Origin: Oscillospiraceae bacterium
GTDB lineage: Bacteria; Bacillota; Clostridia; Oscillospirales; Oscillospiraceae
DNA length: 7,073 nucleotides
Direction of reading: 5' to 3'
NCBI GenBank assembly: GCA_016290695.1
Contig: JAEEUX010000135.1
Location: 1 to 7,073 of the forward strand
How positions within the stretch are numbered: the first letter of the stretch is position 1; every line of letters begins with the position of its first letter. The notes beneath the pieces are model-generated. The model searched no databases and was not told where the DNA came from. It saw only the letters and a program-made list of their open reading frames with translations. The position numbers and the translations under genes are program-made. Positions 1 to 5,707 of this stretch are shown one piece after another.

Positions 1-770
1 CCGGAGGGCAGGCCCAGAGCGATGATTTTGCCGGAATAGAACTTCCTCAGCCGCATAAGGCTCGGCTTTATCGTGACGACGTCCTTCATGCGGAAAAGAC
101 GCACGAGGCAGATAAGACCCGAAAGCGTCTGGGAAATGATGGTCGCCCACGCAGCGCCCGCGATGCCCCAGCCGAGCCCCGCGATGAACCACAGGTCGAG
201 AACGATGTTCAGAACCGTCGTCATCAAAAGGATTATGAGCGGGAAAATGGCCTCACCGAGGCCGCGCAGGATGCCGGAAATGATGTTGTAAAAGCCGTTT
301 CCGAGCGAGCCGAGGAACATGATGACGAGGTATACCTTCGCCATGTCGAAAACGTCGTCCGTCGTCCTGATAAGCCTGAGCAGAGGCCCGGCGAGCGGGA
401 CGCCGCAGGCCGTTATGAATACCGTGGCGATAATGATGAGCGTGATGGCGTTTCCGATGGCGTAGCCGAGCTTATCGAGCTCCTTCGCGCCGTAATACTG
501 CGCGACCATAACGGTGACGCCCGTGCCGATAGCCATGAAGAGGATAAGAAACATATTCTGTATAGGGCCGCTCACGCCGACGGCAGCCAGCGCGAGGTCG
601 CCGACGTATTTGCCGACGATGATGGAGTCCACCGTGCTGTAAAGCATCTGCGCGAAGTTGCCGATGAGCAGGGGAACGGAGAATTTGAGGAGGCAGACGA
701 CGGGGCTTCCCACCGTCATGTCCTGCGCGCCGAATAGCGCGCGGAAGCCCGCCCAGAAGCGTTTAAGCAT
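1..770 (-). CDS. MATE family efflux transporter, N-terminal 256 residues, runs off the left edge
   Basis: Inner-membrane multidrug or toxin extrusion transporter of the MATE (NorM/DinF-like) family, expected to export organic cations or drugs by H+ or Na+ antiport. The open frame reads leftward from ATG at 770 without a stop to the window edge, giving about 256 residues, over half of a typical 450-residue MATE. Visible family signatures are an N-terminal segment ending FGAQDMTVGSP, VPLLIGNFAQMLYSTVDSII, VGDLALAAVGVSGP, then GNGFYNIISGILRGLGEA, and near the edge FYSGKIIALGLPSG, which resembles the start of the second half-repeat. Many hydrophobic helices are evident. A GAGGCGG sequence lies 6 nt or less upstream of the ATG. 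The start overlaps the end of the TSCPD gene by 8 nt (763-770), so the two are probably co-transcribed and translationally coupled. The family is clear; the substrate cannot be told. Confidence 0.93.
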   Translation of the reverse strand, partial: MLKRFWAGFRALFGAQDMTVGSPVVCLLKFSVPLLIGNFAQMLYSTVDSIIVGKYVGDLALAAVGVSGPIQNMFLILFMAIGTGVTVMVAQYYGAKELDKLGYAIGNAITLIIIATVFITACGVPLAGPLLRLIRTTDDVFDMAKVYLVIMFLGSLGNGFYNIISGILRGLGEAIFPLIILLMTTVLNIVLDLWFIAGLGWGIAGAAWATIISQTLSGLICLVRLFRMKDVVTIKPSLMRLRKFYSGKIIALGLPS

Positions 771-1023
771 TTGCCGCCTCTTTCTCAAGCGCCAGCTTCA
801 GCGCTCTGGAGAGCTGGTCGGGGCAGGAGGTGGGCTTGTAGCCGCAGTGGACGCCCTCGAAGCGGGAGATTACGTCCTCCGCCTTCATCCCGGCGACGAG
901 CTGCGATATGCCCAGCAGGTTCCCCGGGCAGCCGCCCACGAATTCGACGGATTTGATAACGCCGTTCTCCAGCTCGAAATTAATCTGCCGGGAGCAGGTT
1001 CCTTCTGTCGTGTAAGAGTACAT
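763..1023 (-). CDS. TSCPD domain-containing small protein (TIGR03905-like)
   Basis: Small soluble protein of 86 residues matching the stand-alone TSCPD family common in Clostridia. The TSCPD domain is otherwise known at the C-terminus of class II ribonucleotide reductases; the function of the free-standing form is not established. Diagnostic features are the early Cys in TCSRQINFEL, the GGCPGNLLGI motif around residues 30-39, and the name-giving CGYKPTSCPDQL block near residues 60-71. The conserved cysteines suggest a metal or redox role, which is inference. The ATG at 1023 is preceded on the minus strand by AAGGAG at 8 nt spacing, a convincing start. It is the first gene of a two-gene operon with the MATE transporter and has a strong promoter at 1077-1105. 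Confidence 0.9.
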   Translation of the reverse strand: MYSYTTEGTCSRQINFELENGVIKSVEFVGGCPGNLLGISQLVAGMKAEDVISRFEGVHCGYKPTSCPDQLSRALKLALEKEAANA

Positions 1024-1045
1024 TTTGATTTCTCCTTTTCTGCAT

Positions 1046-1060
1046 GCGGCTGATTGCCGC
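1046..1060 (-). other. small hairpin in the TSCPD leader
   Basis: GCGGC (1046-1050) and GCCGC (1056-1060) form a 5-bp stem with a 5-nt loop in the predicted 5' leader of the TSCPD gene. It ends before the ribosome binding site and has no T tract, so it is more likely an mRNA-end stabilising structure or chance than a terminator. Confidence 0.3.
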
Positions 1061-1076
1061 TTTTCATTTTGCGACT

Positions 1077-1105
1077 ATTGTAGCATATATTTTTCGTTCT
1101 TACAA
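1077..1105 (-). promoter_or_regulatory. sigma-A type promoter for the TSCPD-MATE operon
   Basis: On the minus strand the -35 is TTGTAA (1100-1105) and the -10 is TACAAT (1077-1082), separated by exactly 17 nt. A TG dinucleotide one base before the -10 gives an extended -10. Transcription would start near 1070, leaving a leader of about 47 nt. The element lies in the divergent gap between the TSCPD gene and spoIIP. Confidence 0.75.
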
Positions 1106-1125
1106 GCATGAGCACGGCATATAAT
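1099..1125 (+). promoter_or_regulatory. possible promoter for spoIIP
   Basis: A perfect TATAAT hexamer lies at 1120-1125, with CTTACA at 1099-1104 as a possible -35 and a short 15-nt spacer. The start of transcription would fall near 1132, just before the AGGTGA ribosome site at 1133-1138, so the leader would be very short. It is weaker than the opposing promoter and may be chance in an AT-rich gap. Confidence 0.3.
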
Positions 1126-1142
1126 TGGCAGTAGGTGATACA

Positions 1143-2168
1143 ATGAAAAAATATGTTTACAAGCTTCTCGCCGCCGCTTCGGTCTGCGCCGCGGTCAAGC
1201 TCACGGCGACGCCCGGCGCGTTCGGCGCGCTGTGTCACGGCCTGCGTGAGCTCGGCTCCTCCGGCGCGGTGACGGCGCTCATTTTCCCGCAGGACGCGGC
1301 CCCGGACGCTCCCCTTTGCGCGGAAAGCAGCCTTCCCGCCGAAGCTGCGGACTATTCCGCGATAGAGCTCAGCGCCGAAAGCGCCGCGCCGCAGCCGAAA
1401 AAACGCCCCGCGCGCGCCAATCCCACCATGAAGCCCGCCGCGCCGCCCGCAATCCCCTCAGTCACGGACAAAAGCGGCCTCGACCCCGACCTCGCGGCGC
1501 TGCTGACAGCGCCGCTTCCTTTCTCCGTCCCGCGCGACGCGGCGCAGATACTCATTCTCCATACCCACGGCAGCGAAGCCTATTCGCAGGAGGGCGGCGC
1601 TTACGAGGAAAGCGACCGCTCCCGCACGAGCGACAAAACCAAAAGCGTCGTCCGCGTGGGCGACGTTCTGGCGGAAGCCTTCGGCGCGGCGGGCTTCCAC
1701 GTCCTGCACGACCGCGAGCTGTACGACTATCCGAGCTACTCCGGCTCCTACTCGCGCTCGCTGGAGGCCGCGCAGCGCTATCTCGGCGCGTACCCGACGA
1801 TAAAAACGGTCTTCGATATACACCGCGACGCGCTCTACGCGCCCGACGGAAGCGCCGTCCGCCGCGTCTGCACCCTGCCGGACGGGACGGAATGCGCGAA
1901 AATAATGATAATTGCCGCGACGGGCTCCGGCGGCCTCAGCTTCGACACATGGCGCGATAACCTTTCCTTCGCGCTGAAAATTCAGGCCGCGCTTGAGGAG
2001 CGTTACCCCGGCCTCGCCGAGCCGCTGCTCATAACGGGCGAGCGCTACAACGAGCACGCCGCGCCGGGTTATCTGCTCGTAGAAATCGGCACGGACGGCA
2101 ACACGCTCGCGGAGGCGGAGCGCGCGGCGGAGATTTTCGCGGAATGCGTTTCGCTCGTCCTCGCTTAG
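1143..2168 (+). CDS. spoIIP: Stage II sporulation protein P (SpoIIP), engulfment peptidoglycan hydrolase
   Basis: SpoIIP is the amidase/endopeptidase that, with SpoIID and SpoIIM, thins and remodels septal peptidoglycan during engulfment in the mother cell. The protein has 341 residues from the ATG at 1143. Residues 1-20 are a Lys-rich start plus a hydrophobic anchor (KLLAAASVCAAV). Residues 55-110 are an Ala/Pro-rich linker. The catalytic domain starts near 130 with ILILHTHGSEAY (His140, His142, Glu145), continues with SVVRVGDVL, VFDIHRDAL (His227), YNEH (His305) and LLVEIGTDGNT (Glu314), and has the expected order and spacing of candidate zinc-binding and catalytic residues. A TTG at 1125 in frame is possible, but AGGTGA 4 nt before the ATG supports 1143. 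In Bacillus the gene is sigma-E controlled and follows gpr; here it stands alone, divergent from the TSCPD gene. I see no secure sigma-E promoter. Confidence 0.94.
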   Translation: MKKYVYKLLAAASVCAAVKLTATPGAFGALCHGLRELGSSGAVTALIFPQDAAPDAPLCAESSLPAEAADYSAIELSAESAAPQPKKRPARANPTMKPAAPPAIPSVTDKSGLDPDLAALLTAPLPFSVPRDAAQILILHTHGSEAYSQEGGAYEESDRSRTSDKTKSVVRVGDVLAEAFGAAGFHVLHDRELYDYPSYSGSYSRSLEAAQRYLGAYPTIKTVFDIHRDALYAPDGSAVRRVCTLPDGTECAKIMIIAATGSGGLSFDTWRDNLSFALKIQAALEERYPGLAEPLLITGERYNEHAAPGYLLVEIGTDGNTLAEAERAAEIFAECVSLVLA

Positions 2169-2178
2169 CCTGGCTAAG
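2164..2178 (+). terminator. compact hairpin at the spoIIP stop codon
   Basis: CTTAGC and GCTAAG form a 6-bp stem with a 3-nt loop, and the spoIIP stop codon TAG lies in the left arm. No T tract follows and the next promoter begins 4 nt later, so it could be a weak transcript end rather than a strong terminator. Confidence 0.3.
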
Positions 2179-2181
2179 CCG

Positions 2182-2210
2182 TTGACGCGGGCGGCGCGTT
2201 TTGATACAAT
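2182..2210 (+). promoter_or_regulatory. sigma-A type promoter for the thioesterase
   Basis: TTGACG (2182-2187) and TACAAT (2205-2210) are separated by 17 nt, with TG one base before the -10 as an extended -10. The predicted transcript starts near 2217, just before the ribosome site AAAGGGG and the ATG at 2234. The near-consensus layout suggests vegetative expression independent of spoIIP. Confidence 0.72.
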
Positions 2211-2233
2211 AGGCGGCGAAAGGGGCTGAGGCC

Positions 2234-2662
2234 ATGACTACCGAAACCGTTATCGCCGTCCGCTATCCCGACTGCGACATGATGCACACGGCGCACCACT
2301 CCGTCTTCGCCGTATGGTACGAGGCCGCGCGGATGGATTTCTTTGAAAAAATGGGCTTTTCCTTTAAGGATATGTCCTCGCGCGGGATAAATCCGCCGCT
2401 TGTAGACCTGCATATAAAATACCGCGCGCCCGTCCACTATCCGGGCGAGGTCACGATAAAAACGCGCATAAGCTTCCACGCGCCGAAGAAGCTGGAGCTG
2501 AGCTACGAGCTGTACTATGAGGGAAGCCTTGCCTCCGAGGCCACGAGCTTCCACATCTGGACGGGCCCGGACATGAAGTCGATAGACCTCGCCGCCGCGC
2601 TGCCCGAGGTTTACGCGAAAATCGAGGCGGCAGACCCGCAGACAAAAGACCGGGACGGCTGA
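2234..2662 (+). CDS. acyl-CoA thioesterase, YbgC/FadM-type hotdog fold
   Basis: Hotdog-fold thioester hydrolase of 142 residues, the usual length of the 4-hydroxybenzoyl-CoA thioesterase/YbgC group, acting in the cytoplasm on acyl-CoA or acyl-ACP. The N-terminal signature is RYPDCDMMHTAHHSVFAVWY followed by EAAR; Asp15 occupies the catalytic Asp position, and the His-His-Ser and the Tyr-Glu-Ala-Ala-Arg block of the long central helix are in place. The Gly usually found three residues after the Asp is His18 here. The rest (LHIKYRAPVHYPGEVTIKT, LELSYELYYEG) fits the beta strands of the fold. AAAGGGG lies about 8 nt before the ATG. The substrate cannot be assigned. It has its own promoter, and its stop codon sits in a large hairpin. 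Confidence 0.88.
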   Translation: MTTETVIAVRYPDCDMMHTAHHSVFAVWYEAARMDFFEKMGFSFKDMSSRGINPPLVDLHIKYRAPVHYPGEVTIKTRISFHAPKKLELSYELYYEGSLASEATSFHIWTGPDMKSIDLAAALPEVYAKIEAADPQTKDRDG

Positions 2663-2679
2663 TTTCAGCCGTCCCGGTC
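2648..2679. terminator. perfect 15-bp hairpin containing the thioesterase stop codon
   Basis: Arms 2648-2662 and 2665-2679 are perfectly complementary over 15 bp with a 2-nt centre. The TGA stop is the end of the left arm. It is very GC-rich, but no T run follows on the plus strand; on the minus strand the stem is followed by TTTTG. It would certainly block 3' exonucleases and may end transcription from the thioesterase gene. Confidence 0.6.
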
Positions 2680-2680
2680 A

Positions 2681-2710
2681 GCTTGTCGGCAAATACTTTG
2701 TGCGACAAGC
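2681..2710. repeat. second inverted repeat, overlapping an arm extension of the first hairpin
   Basis: GCTTGTCG (2681-2688) and CGACAAGC (2703-2710) form an 8-bp stem with a 14-nt loop. The TTGTC in its left arm can alternatively pair with GACAA at 2641-2645, extending the preceding 15-bp hairpin across a small internal loop. The two pairings exclude each other. Confidence 0.45.
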
Positions 2711-2761
2711 CGACCGCAATATGCATCCCTGCAAAAACCGAGATTTTTGCTCTGCCGAGTA

Positions 2762-2791
2762 TTGATAAAACGGGCCAAAATATGATAAAAT
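2762..2791 (+). promoter_or_regulatory. sigma-A type promoter for the DnaD-domain gene
   Basis: TTGATA (2762-2767) is followed after 18 nt by TAAAAT (2786-2791), preceded by TG with one base between, giving an extended -10. A second perfect TATAAT overlaps at 2791-2796 but lacks a -35 at proper distance. Transcription would start near 2798-2803. Confidence 0.6.
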
Positions 2792-2818
2792 ATAATTCTA
2801 ACGATGGACTAACGGCGG

Positions 2819-2830
2819 AAGGGGGCGGAG
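2819..2830 (+). promoter_or_regulatory. ribosome binding site that argues for a start near 2842
   Basis: The purine-rich sequence AAGGGGGCGGAG ends 11 nt before the ATG at 2842. This ATG is one base out of phase with the DnaD-domain frame. The site indicates that translation is meant to begin around 2840 rather than at the distant in-frame GTG at 3182. Confidence 0.5.
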
Positions 2831-2841
2831 AAAACGGGAAA

Positions 2842-3799
2842 ATGGGAAAACGTTCTGCCGCAGAGCCTTTCAATCGGCTCTGACGCGGCGCAGAAGCTTA
2901 TCGACGCGGCGGACGCGGAAGCGGCGCTGCTTTATATCTACATCCTCAAAAACGGCGGCAGGCTCGATGCCGGCGACGCCGCGCAAAGGCTCCGCCTTAA
3001 AGACGGGGGCCGCGGCGCCTTCAATACGCTGCGCCGTCTCGGGCTCGTCTCCGCGCCTGCGGGCGCCGCGCCGGACGCGGCACGGGAGAGGCGTTACGTT
3101 GAAAAACCGGATGTCCCGCCGGAATATTCCGCGGAGGAGATTTGCAGCTATGCCGAAGGCAGCCCCGAATTTTCCGCGCTCGTGGATGAGGTTCAGAAGA
3201 TTATCGGAAACGTCCTCAAGCCGCGCGAGCTTGCAGACCTTTTCGGCTTTTACGATTATCTCGGCCTGCCGACGGAGGTTATTATGCTGCTCGTTTCTCA
3301 CTGTACGCAGGAGTGCGAGCGGAAATACGGCCCGGGAAAGCGCCCCGCGATGCGCGATATAAAGCGCGAAGCCTACCGCTGGGCAAACCGCGAGGTTCGC
3401 ACGCTTGAGGCCGCGACGGAGTACATAAAGCAGAGCGAGATAGCCAAACGCACGAAAAACGAGCTTCGCCGCCGCCTTGGGATTGACGGCCGCGCCCTCA
3501 GCCCTACGGAGGACAGGTATCTCAGCGCATGGGCGGAGCGGGGCTATGCCATCGAGCTCGTCATGCTCGCCTACGACAAGACGGTTACGAATACGGGGCG
3601 TCTTGCGTGGAAATATATGGACGCGATACTCGCGAGCTGGGCGGAAAAGGGCCTGAGAACGGAGGAAGCCGTCCGCGAGGGCGACAAAAAGAGCGCCGCC
3701 GCGCCCGTCTCCGCGCGCAATGCCGCCGCTAAACGCTCCGGCGGGGATGACGATATCGAGGAGCTGAAAAAATATCGCGATAAGCTGAAAAATTCCTGA
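2842..3799 (+). CDS. DnaD-domain replication initiation protein; start ambiguous (possible 1-nt frameshift)
   Basis: Primosomal DnaD-like protein, expected to help load the replicative helicase at the origin or stalled forks together with the downstream DnaC-type ATPase. The coding frame runs from 2813 to the TGA at 3797-3799 without a stop. Counting from Trp at 2843, the product has about 318 residues. Residues 20-75 (EAALLYIYILKNGGRLDAGD, FNTLRRLGLVS) look like a winged helix. Residues 110-195 (LADLFGFYDYLGLPTEVIML) are one DnaD C-terminal-type domain. Residues 213-277 end in YMDAILASWAEKGLRTEEA, the typical second copy with its Tyr, Trp and Gly. The tail is Lys-rich with a short coiled coil. 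There is no ATG, GTG or TTG in frame before GTG 3182, which would give only 205 residues and lose the winged helix. The ATG at 2842 is one base out of phase: ATGGGAAAAC would be in frame as ATGGAAAAC. A sequencing error, real indel or non-canonical start are all possible. Confidence 0.82.
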
Positions 3800-3817
3800 T
3801 ATTGTGTGGATTTCAGC
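3784..3817 (+). terminator. weak hairpin at the DnaD gene end
   Basis: GCTGAAA (3784-3790) pairs with TTTCAGC (3811-3817), and TCC with GGA inside it after a small bulge; the stop codon lies in the loop. There is no following T tract, so termination is uncertain. Confidence 0.3.
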
Positions 3818-3854
3818 CCGATAAGCATAATTCGATATAACATGATCAAATTTA

Positions 3855-3881
3855 ATTTAGCACAATCTGATTTTGCTAAAT
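3855..3881. repeat. AT-rich inverted repeat downstream of the DnaD gene
   Basis: ATTTAGCA (3855-3862) and TGCTAAAT (3874-3881) are perfect 8-nt inverted repeats separated by 11 nt. This could be a hairpin or a protein binding site; it lies in a local AT-rich stretch unlike its surroundings. Confidence 0.4.
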
Positions 3882-3920
3882 CAATGATTCCGGGCGCAGC
3901 TTGAGGGGCTGCGAAGCGCG

Positions 3921-3945
3921 TTTGCTCCCCTGCAAGTGGAGCAAA
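3921..3945. repeat. inverted repeat flanking the MITE-like unit
   Basis: TTTGCTCC (3921-3928) and GGAGCAAA (3938-3945) are perfect inverted copies with a 9-nt loop. The arms share the GCTCC core of the element that begins at 3958, so this may be a degenerate relative of its ends. Confidence 0.4.
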
Positions 3946-3957
3946 CAGGGCTGCGCC

Positions 3958-4120
3958 TTCGCTCCCCTTGGATAAGGGGAGCTGTCACGGGCAATGCCCG
4001 TGACTGAGAGGTCGTCAGGCTTCGCATCAACCATATAGGTTCCGCCCTCGCGTAACCTTCCACCCCTCAGACGTCTCCGCTGCGCGTCGCCGCCAGCTCC
4101 CCTTATCCAAGGGGAGCGAA
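3958..4120. mobile_element. MITE-like palindromic element with 27-nt perfect terminal inverted repeats
   Basis: The segment 3958-3984 is the exact reverse complement of 4094-4120, giving 27-nt terminal inverted repeats around a 163-nt non-coding unit. Each end is itself a hairpin: GCTCCCCTT and AAGGGGAGC form a 9-bp stem around a 4-nt loop. Just inside the left end is a second hairpin, TCACGGGC and GCCCGTGA (3985-4003), followed by CTGAGAGGTCGTCAGGC. I recognise this architecture (GCTCCCCTT hairpin, GAGCTGTCA, TGAGAGG) as resembling interspersed repeats widespread in gut Clostridia genomes; that is memory, not a search. There is no transposase and no clear target-site duplication, so mobilisation in trans is inference. 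Confidence 0.65.
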
Positions 4121-4182
4121 AATGGTGCCGACCACATCCAAGGGGAGCGAAAAAGGTGCGGCGCATCCAAGGGGAGCGAAAA
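4105..4182. repeat. three direct copies of the element's right-end sequence
   Basis: ATCCAAGGGGAGCGAAAA occurs exactly at 4105-4122, 4136-4153 and 4165-4182, with 13- and 11-nt spacers that are themselves related (TGGTGCC and AGGTGCG). The periods are 31 and 29 nt. The first copy belongs to the right terminal repeat of the MITE-like unit; the others look like tandem additions by slippage or repeated insertion. Unit length and spacers are wrong for CRISPR. Confidence 0.7.
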
Positions 4183-4302
4183 AAGGCCAATCGCTCTATG
4201 CGAAATAGACCGACCGTGCTATGCTCGGACGGAACGTCGTGGGCGCCGGCCCCTACGGCGGGCAGTTACATTAATCAACCATATTGCGTTTAACAAAAAA
4301 TA

Positions 4303-4342
4303 CTCCGCCGGGGACAAGACCCCGGCAGACGCTGCTGCGGAG
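4303..4342. other. nested hairpin upstream of the helicase loader
   Basis: GCCGGGG (4307-4313) pairs with CCCCGGC (4320-4326) around a 6-nt loop, enclosed by CTCC (4303-4306) and GGAG (4339-4342). There is no T tract. It lies 40 nt before the ATG at 4383 and would be in the 5' leader if transcription enters from the left. Confidence 0.4.
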
Positions 4343-4382
4343 AAACCGAGTTTAATCCGCAAATAACCATGGAGGCGAGACA

Positions 4383-5384
4383 ATGTCGCTTGACGGAAAA
4401 CTGCTCGGGCGCGCGATAGAGCGCCTTGAGAAACTTAACAGACAGGACGAGGCGCGCCTATCCCGCCTTCGCGCGCAGCTTTATTCCCGCCTGCCGAGGG
4501 TTAAGGAGATAGACTCGGAGCTTTCCGCTTCCTTCGCCAAGGCCGCGCTCGCCGCGCTGGACGGCGGCGCGAGAAATCCCGAGGACGCGCTGAGAAGCGT
4601 TATGCTGGAAAATCTCTCTCTTCAGGCCGAACGTGCCGAGCTTATGGCCGGCGCCGGTTTCGCGCCGGACTGCCTCGATGAGAAGCCCCGCTGCGAAAAA
4701 TGCTCCGACCGGGGCTTCGTCGGCACGAAGCCCTGCTCATGCCTCATGAAGCTCTACGCTGACGAGCAGCGCATAGAGCTTTCAAAGCTTCTCAAGCTCG
4801 GCGAGGAAAGCTTCGACACCTTCGACCTGAACTATTACCCCGCCGCGTCGAAAAACGGCGCGGGCAGCCCGCGCGAGCGCATGGAGATAGTCTACGAAAT
4901 CTGCCTGCAATACGCGCGGAAATTCGGCGGTGAACGCGATAATCTCTTCATGAGCGGCGCGCCCGGGCTCGGCAAAACCTTTCTCTCCACCTGCATCGCC
5001 AGAGTAGTCTCCGAAAACGGCTGGTCCGTCGTCTACGACACGGCGGTGAGTATTTTTTCGCGCTTTGAGGACGAGCATTTCGATCATTCGGAGGACATTG
5101 AGGAAACGCGCGCGGACATCCGCCGCTATATGTCCTGCGACCTCCTTATAATAGACGACCTCGGCACGGAGATGACCACGAGCTTCACCCAGAGCGTGCT
5201 GTACGACCTTATAAACACCCGCCTGAGGACGGGAAAAAAGACCATCATAAGCTCCAATCTCAGTCTCGACGACGTTGCCCGCCGTTATTCCCAGCAGATA
5301 GCCTCGCGCCTGCGCGGGGAATATACGCTCCTGCGCTTCGAGGGTGAGGATATCCGCGCGCTGAAGCGTGAAGAAAGGCGATAA
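4383..5384 (+). CDS. DnaC/IstB-type AAA+ ATPase, probable replicative helicase loader
   Basis: Helicase loader of 333 residues, expected to deliver the replicative DNA helicase to DnaD-bound DNA. Residues 1-95 are helical and charged and probably bind the helicase. Residues 104-120 carry CEKCSDRGFVGTKPCSC, a four-Cys candidate zinc site (Cys104, 107, 118, 120) typical of DnaC-like proteins in Clostridia. The ATPase core has Walker A GAPGLGKT (192-199), Walker B LLIIDDLGTE (254-263), sensor 1 TIISSN (287-292), and SRLRGEY (308-314), whose Arg309 is a candidate arginine finger. GGAGG lies 7 nt before the ATG, an excellent start. The DnaD-like gene just upstream supports a primosome role over an IS21 IstB role, since no IstA transposase is near. 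The long N-terminus with a Cys site also favours a loader. Confidence 0.93.
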   Translation: MSLDGKLLGRAIERLEKLNRQDEARLSRLRAQLYSRLPRVKEIDSELSASFAKAALAALDGGARNPEDALRSVMLENLSLQAERAELMAGAGFAPDCLDEKPRCEKCSDRGFVGTKPCSCLMKLYADEQRIELSKLLKLGEESFDTFDLNYYPAASKNGAGSPRERMEIVYEICLQYARKFGGERDNLFMSGAPGLGKTFLSTCIARVVSENGWSVVYDTAVSIFSRFEDEHFDHSEDIEETRADIRRYMSCDLLIIDDLGTEMTTSFTQSVLYDLINTRLRTGKKTIISSNLSLDDVARRYSQQIASRLRGEYTLLRFEGEDIRALKREERR

Positions 5385-5605
5385 GGTCCGCTTTTGGCAA
5401 GGGGTACTTCAAAATACTCTAAGGATTGAATGTTTTCCTTCATCGCGTTGATTTCGGCGCCGATAACGCGCCGCCCTGCCTCCTGCGGAGCAAAATTTTT
5501 CACGAAAAGGAAAAAATCTGTTCCATTTTGCAAAAGAGTGTGTTATCCTATAAAACGGTTCTGCTCAGAAAGCGCTTCGGAACGGCGAATAAAACCGCCG
5601 CAAAA

Positions 5606-5626
5606 CTGAACGCCGTTCAGCTTTTT
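5606..5626 (+). terminator. intrinsic terminator with possible competing upstream pairing
   Basis: CTGAAC (5606-5611) and GTTCAG (5615-5620) form a stem with a GCC loop, followed by CTTTTT and preceded by AAAA, so it can act in both directions. The upstream GAACGGCG (5580-5587) is fully complementary to CGCCGTTC (5611-5618) within the terminator, and its CGGCG can alternatively pair with CGCCG at 5596-5600. Confidence 0.5.
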
Positions 5627-5707
5627 CTCCGCGGCCGGAACGAGCGCGCGGGGCTCGCTTTTCAAGCAGTTTTCGCCCCTATGCTATACCGCTTGACAAT
5701 CGCCGGA

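Larger units (their letters stand above)
3800..4382. other. 583-nt gap between the primosome genes, filled with inverted repeats
   Basis: I see no credible gene here; open frames on either strand consist of repeat sequence. From left to right it holds an AT-rich hairpin (arms 3855-3862 and 3874-3881), small hairpins at 3896-3912 and 3921-3945, the MITE-like element 3958-4182, a GC-rich stretch at 4234-4263 that resembles other interspersed palindromic repeats, and a nested hairpin at 4303-4342 shortly before the helicase loader. A weak promoter-like pair TTACAT (4266-4271) and TTTAAC (4289-4294), 17 nt apart, might serve the downstream gene. Confidence 0.7.

Noticed and set aside
1117..1144. 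Sigma-E-like promoter for spoIIP (GCATATA, 13 nt, GATACAAT)
   Set aside because: The match is attractive for a sporulation gene, but the -10 would overlap the ATG at 1143 and put the transcript start inside the coding sequence. No later in-frame start keeps the membrane anchor. The GGTGATACAATG is better explained as ribosome site plus start codon.
2683..2883. Plus-strand 66-codon frame ending in MGKRSAAEPFNRL
   Set aside because: It crosses the promoter region and most of it is non-coding in character. Its last 13 codons are simply the out-of-frame reading from ATG 2842 of the DnaD gene.
4105..4182. CRISPR-like array
   Set aside because: Only three 18-nt repeats with 11-13-nt related spacers; the repeat is the end of a palindromic element and there are no cas genes.
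4234..4263. GGGCGCCGGCCCCTACGG stretch as a separate mobile element
   Set aside because: It resembles common GC-rich interspersed palindromes, but the symmetric part is short and no ends can be defined, so it is only mentioned in the description of the gap.
4383..5384. IS21-type IstB transposition helper
   Set aside because: No IstA gene or IS21 ends are nearby. The 120-residue N-terminal part with a four-Cys site and the DnaD-like neighbour fit a chromosomal helicase loader better.
5285..5533. Minus-strand open frame of 82 codons overlapping the end of the helicase loader gene
   Set aside because: TTG start without ribosome site, a third of it antisense to a real gene. The stretch KENIQSLEYFEVPLAKSG looks protein-like and might be a fragment of a repeated sequence, but there is no support for a working gene.
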